In this document: in pieces, positions 19,050-27,526 of the stretch
Position numbering within the stretch: position 1 is the stretch's first letter
Layout: the number at the start of each line of letters is the position of its first letter
Source of the DNA: Clostridiales bacterium
GTDB lineage: Bacteria; Bacillota; Clostridia; Oscillospirales; CAG-272
Assembly: GCA_003523225.1 (NCBI GenBank)
Contig: DPGK01000006.1
Span: 20,383 to 66,035 of the forward strand
Direction of reading: 5' to 3'
DNA: 45,653 nt
Translations under genes and position numbers: made by a program
The notes under the pieces: generated by a model
The model's database searches: none
Told to the model about the DNA's origin: nothing
Seen by the model: the letters and a program-made list of their open reading frames with translations, nothing else

Positions 19050-20066
19050 TTACCTTTTTACCTGTCCTTTGTCCTTGCCGTCAGAGAGGGCGCGTACCTC
19101 GGCGGCGCTGACGAGATTGAAGTCACCCTCCACCGAGTGCTTGAGTGCTGACGCAGCGGCGGCAAATTCCACTGCCGCTGACGGCTGCATTCCGCGGAGC
19201 AGAGCGTATATAAGTCCTCCGGCAAAGGCGTCTCCGCCGCCTATGCGGTCAACGATATGCAGTTCATATCTGCGTGAGAAAACACATTCTCCGCTTTCTG
19301 CGTCGTAAAGCAGCGCGCCGAAGCGGTTGTCAAAGGCTGAGCAGCTCTTTCGCACCGTCAGCGCCGCGCGGCGGAAGCCGAATTTCCGGCAAAGTCGTGC
19401 GGCAACCTCGCGGCATACCTCGTCCGAGTCGCAGGGATCTCCCTCGACTCCAAGCTCCAGAATGTCGTTTGCCTGTCCGACGTTGGCTATGATGATATCC
19501 GCATAGCGGCAGATATCGCCCAGCACCGCGCGCGCGCGCTCAACATTCCAGAGCTTTGCGCGGTAATTGAGATCAAAGGAAACAGTAACGCCCTTTTCCT
19601 TGGCGCACCTGCAGGCGTCAAGGCAGATCCCGGGCAGCTCCTCGCCCAGTGCCGGGGTAATGCCGGTGAAATGAAACCATTCCGCACCGTCAAATATCCT
19701 GTTCCAGTCAAAATCCGAGGCGGAGGCTTCGGCAATCGCCGAACCGGCGCGGTCATAGATACATAAGCCGCCGCGCAGGTCGGCGCCTTTTTCATTATAA
19801 TATATTCCCACACGGTTGCCGCCGCGAACGATATTTTGTGTATCTACTCCGTATCTGCGCAGTGAATTTACTGCCGCCTGACCCATTTCGTGACCGGGCA
19901 GCCTTGTTACAAACCCGGCGTCGATCCCGAGGCTTGCCAGCGCAACGGCAACATTTGCCTCGGCGCCGCCGAAGGTAGCCTCAAGGTTTTCCGCCTGAAC
20001 AAGACGTTTGTATCCGCACGGCTGGAGCCGCAGCATCAGCTCTCCGAATGTAATAACACGGCTCAT
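19050..20066 (-). CDS. kdgK: 2-keto-3-deoxygluconate kinase (PfkB family)
   Basis: The 338-residue sugar kinase phosphorylates KDG to KDPG. The PfkB N-terminal pattern (ITFGELMLRLQP, then FGGAEANVAVALASLG) and the C-terminal signature DRIGGGDAFAGGLIYALL with the catalytic Asp are present. The frame is open to 20129, but the start is set at 20066: its ATG overlaps the eda stop as ATGA and follows GGAGA plus an upstream GGAGG, and it begins MSRVITFGE as the family does. Substrate assignment comes from the operon, in which every other step of the glucuronate pathway is present. Confidence 0.9.
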   Translation of the reverse strand: MSRVITFGELMLRLQPCGYKRLVQAENLEATFGGAEANVAVALASLGIDAGFVTRLPGHEMGQAAVNSLRRYGVDTQNIVRGGNRVGIYYNEKGADLRGGLCIYDRAGSAIAEASASDFDWNRIFDGAEWFHFTGITPALGEELPGICLDACRCAKEKGVTVSFDLNYRAKLWNVERARAVLGDICRYADIIIANVGQANDILELGVEGDPCDSDEVCREVAARLCRKFGFRRAALTVRKSCSAFDNRFGALLYDAESGECVFSRRYELHIVDRIGGGDAFAGGLIYALLRGMQPSAAVEFAAAASALKHSVEGDFNLVSAAEVRALSDGKDKGQVKR

Positions 20067-20707
20067 TCTCCGCGTGCCTCCTTTATAAGCCGCACCGATT
20101 TGCAGCAGAGTTCGGTTATTTCCTTCCAACGACCGTTTTCAATAAGCTCCGGCGTGACCATGTAGCTTCCGCCGCAGGCGCATACCGCAGGGCAGGATAT
20201 GTAGGAGCTGAGGTTGTCAAGCGAGATCCCGCCGGTCGGCATTATTCTGAACATCGGAAAGGGCGCCGCGAGCGCTTTGATCTTTGCAACTCCGCCGGAA
20301 AGCTCTGCAGGGAAGAATTTCAGCACCTCAAGCCCCAGACGGAAGGCGGTGTGATAATCGGTTGCGGTCGTGCATCCCGGAAATATCGGGATATCAATGC
20401 TCTGGCAGTAGCGCACGAGCTGAACGTCAAGCCCCGGAGTGACGATAAAGCGCGCGCCGGCGGCGACCGCCGCGTCAACCTGCGCTTCGGTAAGTACAGT
20501 TCCCGCTCCAATCAGCATTTCCGGGTGCGCCCGGCTTATCAGTGCCACGGCGCGTTCCGCTCCCTCGGCGCGGAAGGTTATCTCCGCCGCAGGTATCCCT
20601 CCGGCGCAAAGCGCATCGGCAAGAGGTAAAGCATCGCGGTCGGGATATGTGAGCTTTATTACAGGCATAATTCCTATTTGGCTGATCTGTCTGGCAATTT
20701 CGTTCAT
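20063..20707 (-). CDS. eda: KDPG aldolase
   Basis: The 214-residue class I aldolase splits 2-dehydro-3-deoxy-6-phosphogluconate into pyruvate and glyceraldehyde 3-phosphate. The Schiff-base lysine is Lys130 in LKFFPAE; the catalytic Glu42 and phosphate-side Arg46 are in EITFRA; GAGTV, TPG and PTGGI motifs are in place. Length fits the family. The gene overlaps kdgK by four bases and starts 11 bases after the uxuB-type reductase, so the three are tightly coupled. Confidence 0.95.
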   Translation of the reverse strand: MNEIARQISQIGIMPVIKLTYPDRDALPLADALCAGGIPAAEITFRAEGAERAVALISRAHPEMLIGAGTVLTEAQVDAAVAAGARFIVTPGLDVQLVRYCQSIDIPIFPGCTTATDYHTAFRLGLEVLKFFPAELSGGVAKIKALAAPFPMFRIMPTGGISLDNLSSYISCPAVCACGGSYMVTPELIENGRWKEITELCCKSVRLIKEARGE

Positions 20708-20718
20708 TCAGCACCTCT

Positions 20719-21570
20719 TTATACGCCGGAGTAGGCGGAAAACCCTCCGTCGATCGGCAGGACCACGCCGGTTATGAATCCGGCGGCTTCATTGTTCAGC
20801 AGAAACAGCACCGCGCCCTCAAGCTCCTCCGGCTTTCCGAACCGTCCCATGGGCGTCGCGGCAAGTATTTTTCCGGTGCGTGCGGTCGGCGTTCCGTCCT
20901 CATTAAAGAGAAGTGCGGCGTTCTGATTGGTGCAGAAAAATCCCGGTGCTATGGCGTTTACACGTATTCCGACCTTTGAAAAATGCACCGCCAGCCATTG
21001 TGTAAAGTTTGATACCGCCGCTTTTGCTCCGGAGTATGCGGGTATCTTCGTCAGCGGCGTGTAGGCGTTCATTGAGGAAATATTAAGAATGCTGCAGCCC
21101 TCGCGTCCTACCATCTGACGTGCGAACGCCTGAGTGGGGAGCAGTGTTCCGAGGAAATTGAGATTAAAAACAAAGCTGACGCCTGCGTCGTCAAGGTCAA
21201 AAAAGCTCTTGGTCTCGGCGTCGATATCGCCCGGCTCAAAATATTCCTTGTCTGTGGTGGCGCGGGGATTGTTCCCGCCCGCCCCGTTCAGCAGTATGTC
21301 GCAGGGACCGAACTCGGCAAGCACCCGCGCGGCGGTCTCCTCGCAGGTCTGGCGCTTCAGCACATCGCAGGCGAATGCCTTGGCGATGCCGCCCTCGGCG
21401 CTTATTTCATCGGCGACCTTACGCGCCGCCGCCTCGTTGATGTCAAGCAGAGCGACAGAAGCTCCGGCACGTGCCAGGACCTTGGCAAAGTCTCCGCACA
21501 GCACGCCGCCGGCTCCTGTAACTACGGCAACCTTGCCGCTAAGATCGGTATTCAGTACGTTCTTCATCAT
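20719..21570 (-). CDS. uxuB: SDR-type D-mannonate oxidoreductase (fructuronate reductase)
   Basis: The 283-residue short-chain dehydrogenase interconverts D-fructuronate and D-mannonate with NAD(P)H. The cofactor motif is VVTGAGGVLCG, a form typical of the UxuB/YjmF-like SDRs, and the catalytic YSGAK has Tyr and Lys. INAIAPGFF and GGFSAYSGV complete the fold. It replaces the unrelated long-chain UxuB of Escherichia coli. Its start overlaps the last 32 bases of uxuA and follows GAGG, so translation is probably coupled. Confidence 0.88.
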   Translation of the reverse strand: MMKNVLNTDLSGKVAVVTGAGGVLCGDFAKVLARAGASVALLDINEAAARKVADEISAEGGIAKAFACDVLKRQTCEETAARVLAEFGPCDILLNGAGGNNPRATTDKEYFEPGDIDAETKSFFDLDDAGVSFVFNLNFLGTLLPTQAFARQMVGREGCSILNISSMNAYTPLTKIPAYSGAKAAVSNFTQWLAVHFSKVGIRVNAIAPGFFCTNQNAALLFNEDGTPTARTGKILAATPMGRFGKPEELEGAVLFLLNNEAAGFITGVVLPIDGGFSAYSGV

Positions 21571-22654
21571 TTTCTATGTCCTCGTCTTCATAATTTTCGC
21601 CGAAGTGCTGTGCGGAGTTTTTTTCGCAGGCTTCAAACAGACCGTTTATGTATGCTGCGCCAAGCGCGCGGTCAAAGAGTCCGTAGCCGGGCTTGCCCTG
21701 CTCTCCCCATATCATGCGCCCGTGGTCGGGACGCACATATCCGTCAAAGCCGAAGTCGGTCAGGGCGCGCACGATCTCGTACATATCAAGACTTCCCGCT
21801 GAGGAAAGATGCGCCCTCTCCTCAAAGGAGCCGTCCTCCATCAGTTTTACGTTGCGTATGTGCATAAAAGCAATGCGGTCTGCGGCGGCGTATTTGCGCA
21901 CCAGCGCGGGAACATCATTGCAGGCGGCACAGCCGAGCGAGCCGGTGCAAAGGCAGAGAGAATTTGCCGGGCTGTCATACAGGGACAGCATACGGTCAAG
22001 ATTTGCCTCGCAGGTTATAATGCGGGGAAGTCCGAAAATGGGGTAGGGAGGATCGTCAGGGTGGATCGCCATTCTGACTCCGACCTCCTCCGCAACCGGA
22101 ATCACATGGCGGAGGAATCTTTCAAGGTTGAGCCAGAGACCTTCCTCTCCGAGCTTTGCGTATGCGGCAATTAGCTCGCGCACCTCGCCCTGCGTGTAGC
22201 TTGAATCCCAGCCGGGAAGATGAATGTCCTCCTTCAGCGGGTCAAGCCCCTCAAGCTGGTCGCGGTACATTACAAGGCTTGTCGAGCCGTCGGGGGCTTT
22301 TTTATCAAGCTGAGTGCGCGTCCAGTCAAACACCGGCATGAAATTGTATGTGACGCACCTGACTCCTACGTCAGCGCAGCGGCGGATATTTTCGCAGTAG
22401 TTGTCAAGCAGACGCTCAACATCACCCCGACCGAGCTTTATATCCTCGTGTACGGGAATTGATTCTACCACGTCAAACACAAGATCGTGTTCGCGGCAGC
22501 GGTCGCGTATGCGCTCAAGGCTTTCGCGCGGCCAGATCTCGCCCGGCTTAACATCGTATACTGCGGACACTACCGAGCGCATACCCGGGATCTGCGATAT
22601 GTACTCAAGGCTTACGGGATCGTCCTCCCCGTACCAACGGAATGAAAGCTTCAT
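21539..22654 (-). CDS. uxuA: Mannonate dehydratase
   Basis: The 371-residue TIM-barrel enzyme dehydrates D-mannonate to 2-keto-3-deoxygluconate. It begins MKLSFRWYGEDDPVSLEYI as UxuA proteins do, and has AIHPDDPPYPIFGLPRI, LCTGSLG, FMHIRNVK and YVRPDHGRMIWGE, which carry the conserved metal-binding Cys, His and Asp. Length is typical for Bacillota UxuA. It is the second gene of the operon, 63 bases after uxaC. Confidence 0.96.
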   Translation of the reverse strand: MKLSFRWYGEDDPVSLEYISQIPGMRSVVSAVYDVKPGEIWPRESLERIRDRCREHDLVFDVVESIPVHEDIKLGRGDVERLLDNYCENIRRCADVGVRCVTYNFMPVFDWTRTQLDKKAPDGSTSLVMYRDQLEGLDPLKEDIHLPGWDSSYTQGEVRELIAAYAKLGEEGLWLNLERFLRHVIPVAEEVGVRMAIHPDDPPYPIFGLPRIITCEANLDRMLSLYDSPANSLCLCTGSLGCAACNDVPALVRKYAAADRIAFMHIRNVKLMEDGSFEERAHLSSAGSLDMYEIVRALTDFGFDGYVRPDHGRMIWGEQGKPGYGLFDRALGAAYINGLFEACEKNSAQHFGENYEDEDIENDEERTEYRS

Positions 22655-22717
22655 GGTTTGGTATTCCTTTCCTGATTAATTTTCTTCAATATAAATAATG
22701 CTGCGCGCCGATATGTC

Positions 22718-24139
22718 TCAGAATCCGTCAGCCTGCCCGAGTCCGAAGTATCGTGCGGCGTTTTTCCAGCAAACGCCCTCAACTATTGTTTTCAGTGCCT
22801 GAGGGTCGTTGGGGTATCTTCCGGATTCCACCCACCCGCCAAGCATATCGCAAAGTATGCGGCGGAAATATTCGTGCCGCGTGTAGCTCAGGAAGCTGCG
22901 CGAGTCGGTAAGCATTCCGATAAATGTGCCAAGCACACCTCGGCTGGCAAGCCCCGAAAGCTGCTCGCGTATCCCATCCTCATGGTCATTGAACCACCAT
23001 GCGCTACCGTGCTGTATCCTGCCCGGCACGTCAGGGCTTTGAAATGCTCCGGCAAGCGTGTCTATCCAGGCGTTGTCCGCCGGATTGAGACTGTAAAGGA
23101 CGGTGCGCGGCAGAGAGTCTTCGCGCTCCAAAAGGTCGAACAGCCTGTAGGCGTCGGAGGCGGCGTCCACAACGGCGACGGAATCAAAGCCGGAGTCGGG
23201 GCCCAGAGCGGCGAACATACGGCTGTTTGGGTTGCGCATACAGCTGAAATGAAGCTGCATGACCCAGCCGCGTCGTTTGTATTCTCCGGCGCAGAAGCAG
23301 AGCAGCGCCGTCCGGTACGCATCGGCTTCGGCGTCGGATATCTCCTCCCCCGAAACGGCGCGTCGGAATATTCCGTCAAGCTCCGACTCGGTTGCCTGAC
23401 GGCAGACCGGACGGTACAGACCGTGGTCGGCGGCGCGGCAGCCGAGCGCCCCAAAGGCGTCCATGCGCCGCGAAAGCGCGCGCATAAGGTCACGGATGCC
23501 TGATATACCCGTTCCCGCCGCAGTCTCAAGGCGGCGGATATAGTCGGCAAAACCGGTTTTTTTCGGCTCAAGCGCCGGGTCGGGGCGGAAGCTGGGACAT
23601 ACCAGCACCGGAAATTCGCTGTCCGCCGCGATTTTTTTATGCCAGCCAAGGTCGCCGCAGGGATCGTCGGTCGTGCCTATCATCCTGACCCGGCTTTTGA
23701 GTATCAGCCCGCGCGGGGTAAAGTCAGGGTCGTTTTCAAGTACATCCGCGCAGATATTCCATACCTCATCCGCCGTTTCCGCGTTCAGCACTCCCTCGTA
23801 GCCGAAATAGCGCTTCAGTTCAAGGTGACACCACGCGTAAAGCGGATTTCCGGCGGCAAGGGGCAGGACGGCGGCAAAACGGCGGAATTTTTCAATGTCC
23901 GGAGCATCCCCGGTGATATATTTTTCCTCCACTCCGCAGGTGCGCATCAGCCTCCATTTGTAGTGGTCGCCGCCAAGCCACAGTCCGGCTATACTGTCAA
24001 ACGGTTTATTTTCGTATATTTCGCGCGGAGACAGGTGGCAGTGATAGTCGGCTATCGGCAGCTTTTCCGCAATGCCGTGATAAAGCTCCTCTGCCGTTTG
24101 GGTGGAAAGCAGATAGTTTTCATCCATAAAGCGCCTCAT
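22718..24139 (-). CDS. uxaC: Glucuronate isomerase
   Basis: The 473-residue enzyme of the amidohydrolase-like fold converts D-glucuronate to D-fructuronate (and galacturonate to tagaturonate). DYHCHLSP near the N-terminus holds the metal-binding His pair, followed by WLGGDHYKWRLMRTCGV, a diagnostic UxaC stretch, and the GTTDDP and HGSAWWFNDHEDGI motifs. The frame is open to 24310; I set the start at 24139 because it has AAAGGA at proper spacing and gives MRRFMDENYLLST, matching known N-termini. It is the first gene of the operon. No clear promoter is seen in 24140-24260, which abuts the mobile island, so the original control region may have been altered. Confidence 0.95.
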   Translation of the reverse strand: MRRFMDENYLLSTQTAEELYHGIAEKLPIADYHCHLSPREIYENKPFDSIAGLWLGGDHYKWRLMRTCGVEEKYITGDAPDIEKFRRFAAVLPLAAGNPLYAWCHLELKRYFGYEGVLNAETADEVWNICADVLENDPDFTPRGLILKSRVRMIGTTDDPCGDLGWHKKIAADSEFPVLVCPSFRPDPALEPKKTGFADYIRRLETAAGTGISGIRDLMRALSRRMDAFGALGCRAADHGLYRPVCRQATESELDGIFRRAVSGEEISDAEADAYRTALLCFCAGEYKRRGWVMQLHFSCMRNPNSRMFAALGPDSGFDSVAVVDAASDAYRLFDLLEREDSLPRTVLYSLNPADNAWIDTLAGAFQSPDVPGRIQHGSAWWFNDHEDGIREQLSGLASRGVLGTFIGMLTDSRSFLSYTRHEYFRRILCDMLGGWVESGRYPNDPQALKTIVEGVCWKNAARYFGLGQADGF

Positions 24140-24261
24140 GCGTGTGTCCTTTCTCTTTCTGAACGTTTGAGGGCATGACAGCCGACGCTCGCGTGAATAA
24201 AAGAACGACGTCTGATGCCGTAATAAGCTTTGCATGAAAATATTGTACTTCTTAAATGTTA

Positions 24262-24675
24262 TCAAAGCATGAACGAAACGGCGATACGCATAAAAACATA
24301 GCCGCGGCATACAAAGTGATCCTGCCGCTTTTCAAAATAGTTGGTGGTGCAGTACCGCATTTTTGCTCCGCAGTCGGCACAGTAAACCATGCCGGAAAGC
24401 AGACTGCTCTTGCCCGTTTTCGTCCTTCGGTGGCGCTGCTGCCTGATCTCCTGAACCTTATCAAAGACTTCCTGCTCGATGATCGCCGGATGGGTGTCGT
24501 AGAAAACCGCCTGATTTTCAAGAGGTGTTTCCCGCTGCTTCATGTCCCAGATGGAATTGGTGTAGGTCTTGAAATTGACCGTACAGCCGCTGTTATCATC
24601 CTTTCTGCAAATAAAAAAGCCAAACGCAAGGCTTGCAAGCATTTGGCTATGTAGAAGGATTATTTGATTATTCAC
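24262..24675 (-). pseudogene. C-terminal remnant of a large serine recombinase
   Basis: The 137-residue frame lacks the catalytic resolvase domain. The recognisable part starts at CTVNFKTY and runs through VFYDTHPAIIEQEVFDKVQE to a zinc-ribbon half, MVYCADCGAKMRYC, then HFVCRGY, where it stops. This is the recombinase/zinc beta-ribbon part of Tn-type large serine recombinases. The first 30 residues do not fit the family and mark a deletion junction. It differs clearly from the recombinase at 31176-32819, so it belongs to a different, older element. Confidence 0.75.
24612..24648 (-). terminator. Intrinsic terminator, minus strand
   Basis: An imperfect hairpin with AGCCAAA and TTTGGCT outer arms (24618-24648) is followed on the minus strand by six T. 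It lies inside the recombinase remnant frame, upstream of its recognisable part, so a terminator from another sequence was joined there. Confidence 0.6.
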
Positions 24676-24787
24676 GATTGTTTACATCAATGAGGTTGAA
24701 TTGGAGGGGTGTTTATAATATAATGAACTCATTGATAAATAAGAATATAATACTTCATAACAATTCATGTCAGCATAAGGAGTTATT

Positions 24788-25981
24788 ATGACAAAAATGA
24801 AGAATTATAAAAAAACGCTGATTGCTTGCTATCTCGGTTTCATCACCCAAGCAATATCAGCAAACTTTGCACCGCTCTTATTTTTGATGTTTAAGGACAC
24901 CTACGGAATATCATTCGAAATGATCGCGCTTGTTCCGATGATATTTTACCTGACGCAATTACTCGTTGACTTGGTGGCCGTGAAATTTGCTGACATCATT
25001 GGATACCGCACCTGCGTTGTGGCTTCGCAAGTGGTTTCTGCTGCGGGACTGCTTCTCATGGCATTCTTGCCCGATATACTGCCCAATCCTTTTATTGGTA
25101 TTCTTATTTCTGTCGTACTTTACGCGATAGGAAGCGGTCTTATTGAAGTCTTGTTAAGCCCGATTGTTGAAGCCTGTCCGTTTGAAAACAAAGCGGGGGT
25201 GATGAGTCTTTTGCACTCGTTTTACTGTTGGGGCGCTGTTGGCGTGGTTTTGGGCTCAACACTCTTTTTTGCAATATTTGGTATGGTGTATTGGCAGATC
25301 CTTACAGTAATATGGGCGGTAGTGCCGTTATTGAACATCTTTAATTTTCTCTCTTGTCCAATAGAGCGACTCGTAGAAGACGGAGAAGGATTGCGTATCG
25401 GTCAGCTACTCAGACTTCCTTTATTTTTGCTAATGATCGTACTTATGATATGCGTAGGCGCATCCGAGGCAACGATGACTCAATGGGCATCTGCCTTTAC
25501 AGAATCTGCGCTTGGCGTTTCCAAAACTGTGGGCGACTTAGCCGGTCCGTGCCTCTTTGCTGTTTTTATGGGACTTTCTCGTATGTTTTACGGAAAGAAA
25601 AGTGAGAAGCTTGACTTGACTAAGGTTATGTTGGGGTGCGGTTTGCTGTGTGTAGTATGCTACCTGTTGGCAGCTCTGTCGCCGATCCCGATTATAGGTC
25701 TTATCGGTTGCGCTCTTTGCGGATTGTCTGTTGGAATTATGTGGCCTGGAACGATCAGTATTTCCTCTCAAAAATGCCCGAAGGGTGGAACTGCAATGTT
25801 TGCTTTTTTGGCTTTAGCAGGAGATTTGGGAGCGGCTGTAGGACCCACTATGGTTGGCGGAATAGCGGATGCCGCAGGAGGCGATCTAAAAACAGGATTG
25901 CTTTTTGCCACCTTATTTCCAATTGTGATGATCATTGGATTGATTTTGCTGATAAAGAAATTTAAGAGAAATTATCATTAA
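24788..25981 (+). CDS. Major facilitator superfamily transporter
   Basis: The 397-residue permease has about 12 membrane segments in two halves, with a central charged loop around residues 190-205 (CPIERLVEDGEGLR). The N-terminal half has DLVAVKFADIIGYR, an MFS loop 2-3-like motif. The overall form recalls FucP-like sugar permeases of Bacillota, but the substrate cannot be assigned. The start follows AAGGAGTTATT. It is AT-rich compared with the flanking operons and lies alone, so it was probably acquired with the island. AT-rich -10-like sequences lie near 24714 and 24746 without convincing -35 boxes. Confidence 0.85.
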   Translation: MTKMKNYKKTLIACYLGFITQAISANFAPLLFLMFKDTYGISFEMIALVPMIFYLTQLLVDLVAVKFADIIGYRTCVVASQVVSAAGLLLMAFLPDILPNPFIGILISVVLYAIGSGLIEVLLSPIVEACPFENKAGVMSLLHSFYCWGAVGVVLGSTLFFAIFGMVYWQILTVIWAVVPLLNIFNFLSCPIERLVEDGEGLRIGQLLRLPLFLLMIVLMICVGASEATMTQWASAFTESALGVSKTVGDLAGPCLFAVFMGLSRMFYGKKSEKLDLTKVMLGCGLLCVVCYLLAALSPIPIIGLIGCALCGLSVGIMWPGTISISSQKCPKGGTAMFAFLALAGDLGAAVGPTMVGGIADAAGGDLKTGLLFATLFPIVMIIGLILLIKKFKRNYH

Positions 25982-26017
25982 AATGATTAAAGAAAATAAT
26001 CAACAAATTGGAATTTG

Positions 26018-26479
26018 TCAATTCATCACCCACGGTAAGTAAGCTTCTATTTCAAGCTGTATACAAGGCTGGGGGAAATCCTTTTCAACAAGAACAGCTT
26101 TTGTAGTAAACCCAACCTTAAAACCCTTATCTATCTCATAGAAATTCTCGTTAATTAACTGATATCCGCTGTGTCCAACAGGCTTGTATATATCAACCGA
26201 CTTAATAATTGTGCCAACAACATGAAAAATAATAGAATAATATGCGACACCATCTTCATTTGTGTCCCACCATGTTGCTTCGGGAGATTTTTGCGGGTCT
26301 ATTCCGAGTGAATTGAAAAAGTTTTTTACTTTATCTGAAACTTTGGATATTGCTTCATAATAATTTCGACAATTAACACAGCCACAATCTTCAATAACGG
26401 TCTTTTCGTGTTTACTATAAAATGCTTTTGTGGATTCAACATCTATATCAAGTCGAAAATTTCCAAATTCAAAAATCAT
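26018..26479 (-). CDS. Hypothetical protein with a Cys-Gly-Cys-Val-Asn-Cys motif
   Basis: The 153-residue protein is not recognised. I set the start at 26479 (MIFEFGNFRLDID) because GGAGGG lies seven bases upstream. Residues 30-37 read DCGCVNCR, a compact Cys cluster that could bind metal; the rest is a mixed alpha/beta sequence with no membrane segment. It is convergent with the MFS gene, 36 bases away. It looks intact and AT-rich like its neighbours. Confidence 0.65.
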   Translation of the reverse strand: MIFEFGNFRLDIDVESTKAFYSKHEKTVIEDCGCVNCRNYYEAISKVSDKVKNFFNSLGIDPQKSPEATWWDTNEDGVAYYSIIFHVVGTIIKSVDIYKPVGHSGYQLINENFYEIDKGFKVGFTTKAVLVEKDFPQPCIQLEIEAYLPWVMN

Positions 26480-26597
26480 AACATTCCCTCCGTTTCTCAA
26501 ATTCATATTTATCATTCTGTTTTTATCGCCAGTTTCGCCTTTGTATTACAAAGGCACAGGGCAAAGCCCATACCCCTAAAGATGCACGAGCGTGTCC

Positions 26598-26724
26598 AAA
26601 GGCTCCCTTGTGTAAAGGGAGCTGTCGCGTTAGCGACTGAGGGATTGTTTCCTGCTATTTGGGGCTTTTTACAATCCCTCCGTCAGCCTTCAGCTGCCAC
26701 CTCCCTTTACACAAGGGAGGCTTT
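26598..26724. repeat. MITE-like imperfect palindrome, about 127 bp
   Basis: The left end begins AAAGGCTCCCTTGTGTAAAG and the right end, read on the other strand, begins AAAGCCTCCCTTGTGTAAAG. The dyad continues inward with mismatches (GGGAGCTGTC against GGGAGGTGGC, then GAGGGATT on both sides) around a short centre. There is no ORF of note. This is the structure of a miniature inverted-repeat element of the kind common in gut Clostridia; I recall similar ends in that group but cannot verify copies here. Confidence 0.75.
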
Positions 26725-26748
26725 TCGTTAGCACCATTATAACACAAA

Positions 26749-26776
26749 TCGGCAGAGAAAACAAGCTCTCTGCCGA
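26749..26776. terminator. Hairpin before repeat copy A
   Basis: Ten-base perfect arms (TCGGCAGAGA and TCTCTGCCGA) are followed on the plus strand by AGTTTT. A similar but unrelated hairpin stands at the same place before repeat copy B (32839-32864). Confidence 0.6.
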
Positions 26777-26790
26777 AGTTTTCGTGTCAT

Positions 26791-26959
26791 CTATTTCTCC
26801 GCTAAGAATGCAGAGAGAAGCCATCCTTTGTTTTTTGGTGGAGATGGTGGGATCCAGGACCCCGCTTTGCGCGTCTGATCTCTATAACCCTCAGTTCACC
26901 TTAGCGCAAAGCTCTCCTGTTCCGTTGCCGGAACAGGATGGGTTCGAATTTGACGATGC
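26791..26959. repeat. Structured 170-bp direct repeat, copy A
   Basis: This copy matches 32875-33045 for nearly its whole length with scattered differences. It contains: a copy of the tRNA-Ala 3' end as seen on the minus strand (TTTTTTGGTGGAGATGGTGG, from 26831); an inverted pair GCTTTGCGC (26864-26872) and GCGCAAAGC (26904-26912); and a perfect hairpin TCCTGTTCCG-TTGC-CGGAACAGGA (26915-26938). Both dyads are kept in both copies. It probably serves as the end or attachment region of a mobile element. Confidence 0.8.
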
Positions 26960-27000
26960 ACCACCAAAAAATAAAGGATGGCTAGGGGGTGCATAATTAG

Positions 27001-27328
27001 CGGTAAAATAATAACAACCGAATAAGCAGCCCTTACAGAAAAACACCACGGAAGAAAATTCGTGGTGTTTTGCTTTTTAATTTTTTACATGGTGTAAATA
27101 ATGCATTGCTGTAAGCAAAGAAAAAGTGAAAGACAAATTGGACCATTAAAAATATTGTAGATAACGCCCCAACCTGTTACTCCTGGCGGTGCCTTTACGC
27201 AATTAGGATTTAGGTCACCCAATAGGAAGATGCTTTTACTCAATGTGATAGTGCCTAATACAGATTTCGATTAACAATTGACTTGGGAACTGCCACTCAA
27301 AAATCACTATTAGCATTATTGATAACAA
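27001..27328. other. Non-coding stretch with one terminator
   Basis: No ORF with a ribosome site is seen. A plus-strand terminator with 11-base arms (AAAACACCACG at 27040-27050 and CGTGGTGTTTT at 27061-27071) is followed by a T-rich tract. No gene reads into it from the left within the island, so it may be a leftover of a deleted gene. The remainder shows nothing I can assign. Confidence 0.5.
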
Positions 27329-27506
27329 TCAATTAGCCGTAGACTGAATACATGATATCAATTCATTATATTTCTCATCGTCAAAAGAATCACCTTCATA
27401 AACAGCAAGGCACAGTTCCTTTACTGCGGATATGTTACTCCTGTTTGTATTCTTTGATTGCGGAGATTTTATCCATAGTGGCACTAACAAATTCTTGATC
27501 TGCCAT
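27329..27506 (-). pseudogene. Frameshifted small gene after the ABC remnant
   Basis: A good ribosome site (AAAGGAAACTTCAAT) precedes MADQEFVSATMDKISAIKEY, which stops after 23 residues at 27435. The next frame continues smoothly as NISAVKELCLAVYEGDSFDD and ends at 27329. A single-base slip near 27,440-27,450 would restore a protein of about 58 residues. It starts 20 bases after the ABC gene, so it was part of the same operon. The family is not recognised; a small acidic accessory or precursor peptide is possible. Confidence 0.5.
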
Positions 27507-27526
27507 ATTGAAGTTTCCTTTCGTAA

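Noticed and set aside
24262..24675. Intact recombinase gene at the left of the island
   Set aside because: The catalytic resolvase domain is absent and the N-terminal 30 residues do not fit the family, so it is a remnant.
26784..26996. 70-residue ORF over repeat copy A, and its counterpart over copy B
   Set aside because: They translate the structured repeat and the tRNA fragment, lack ribosome sites, and differ between copies as non-coding sequence would.
27100..27320. Possible small RNA or coding gene in the AT-rich gap
   Set aside because: No promoter, stable hairpin or ribosome site could be supported beyond the terminator at 27040-27071.
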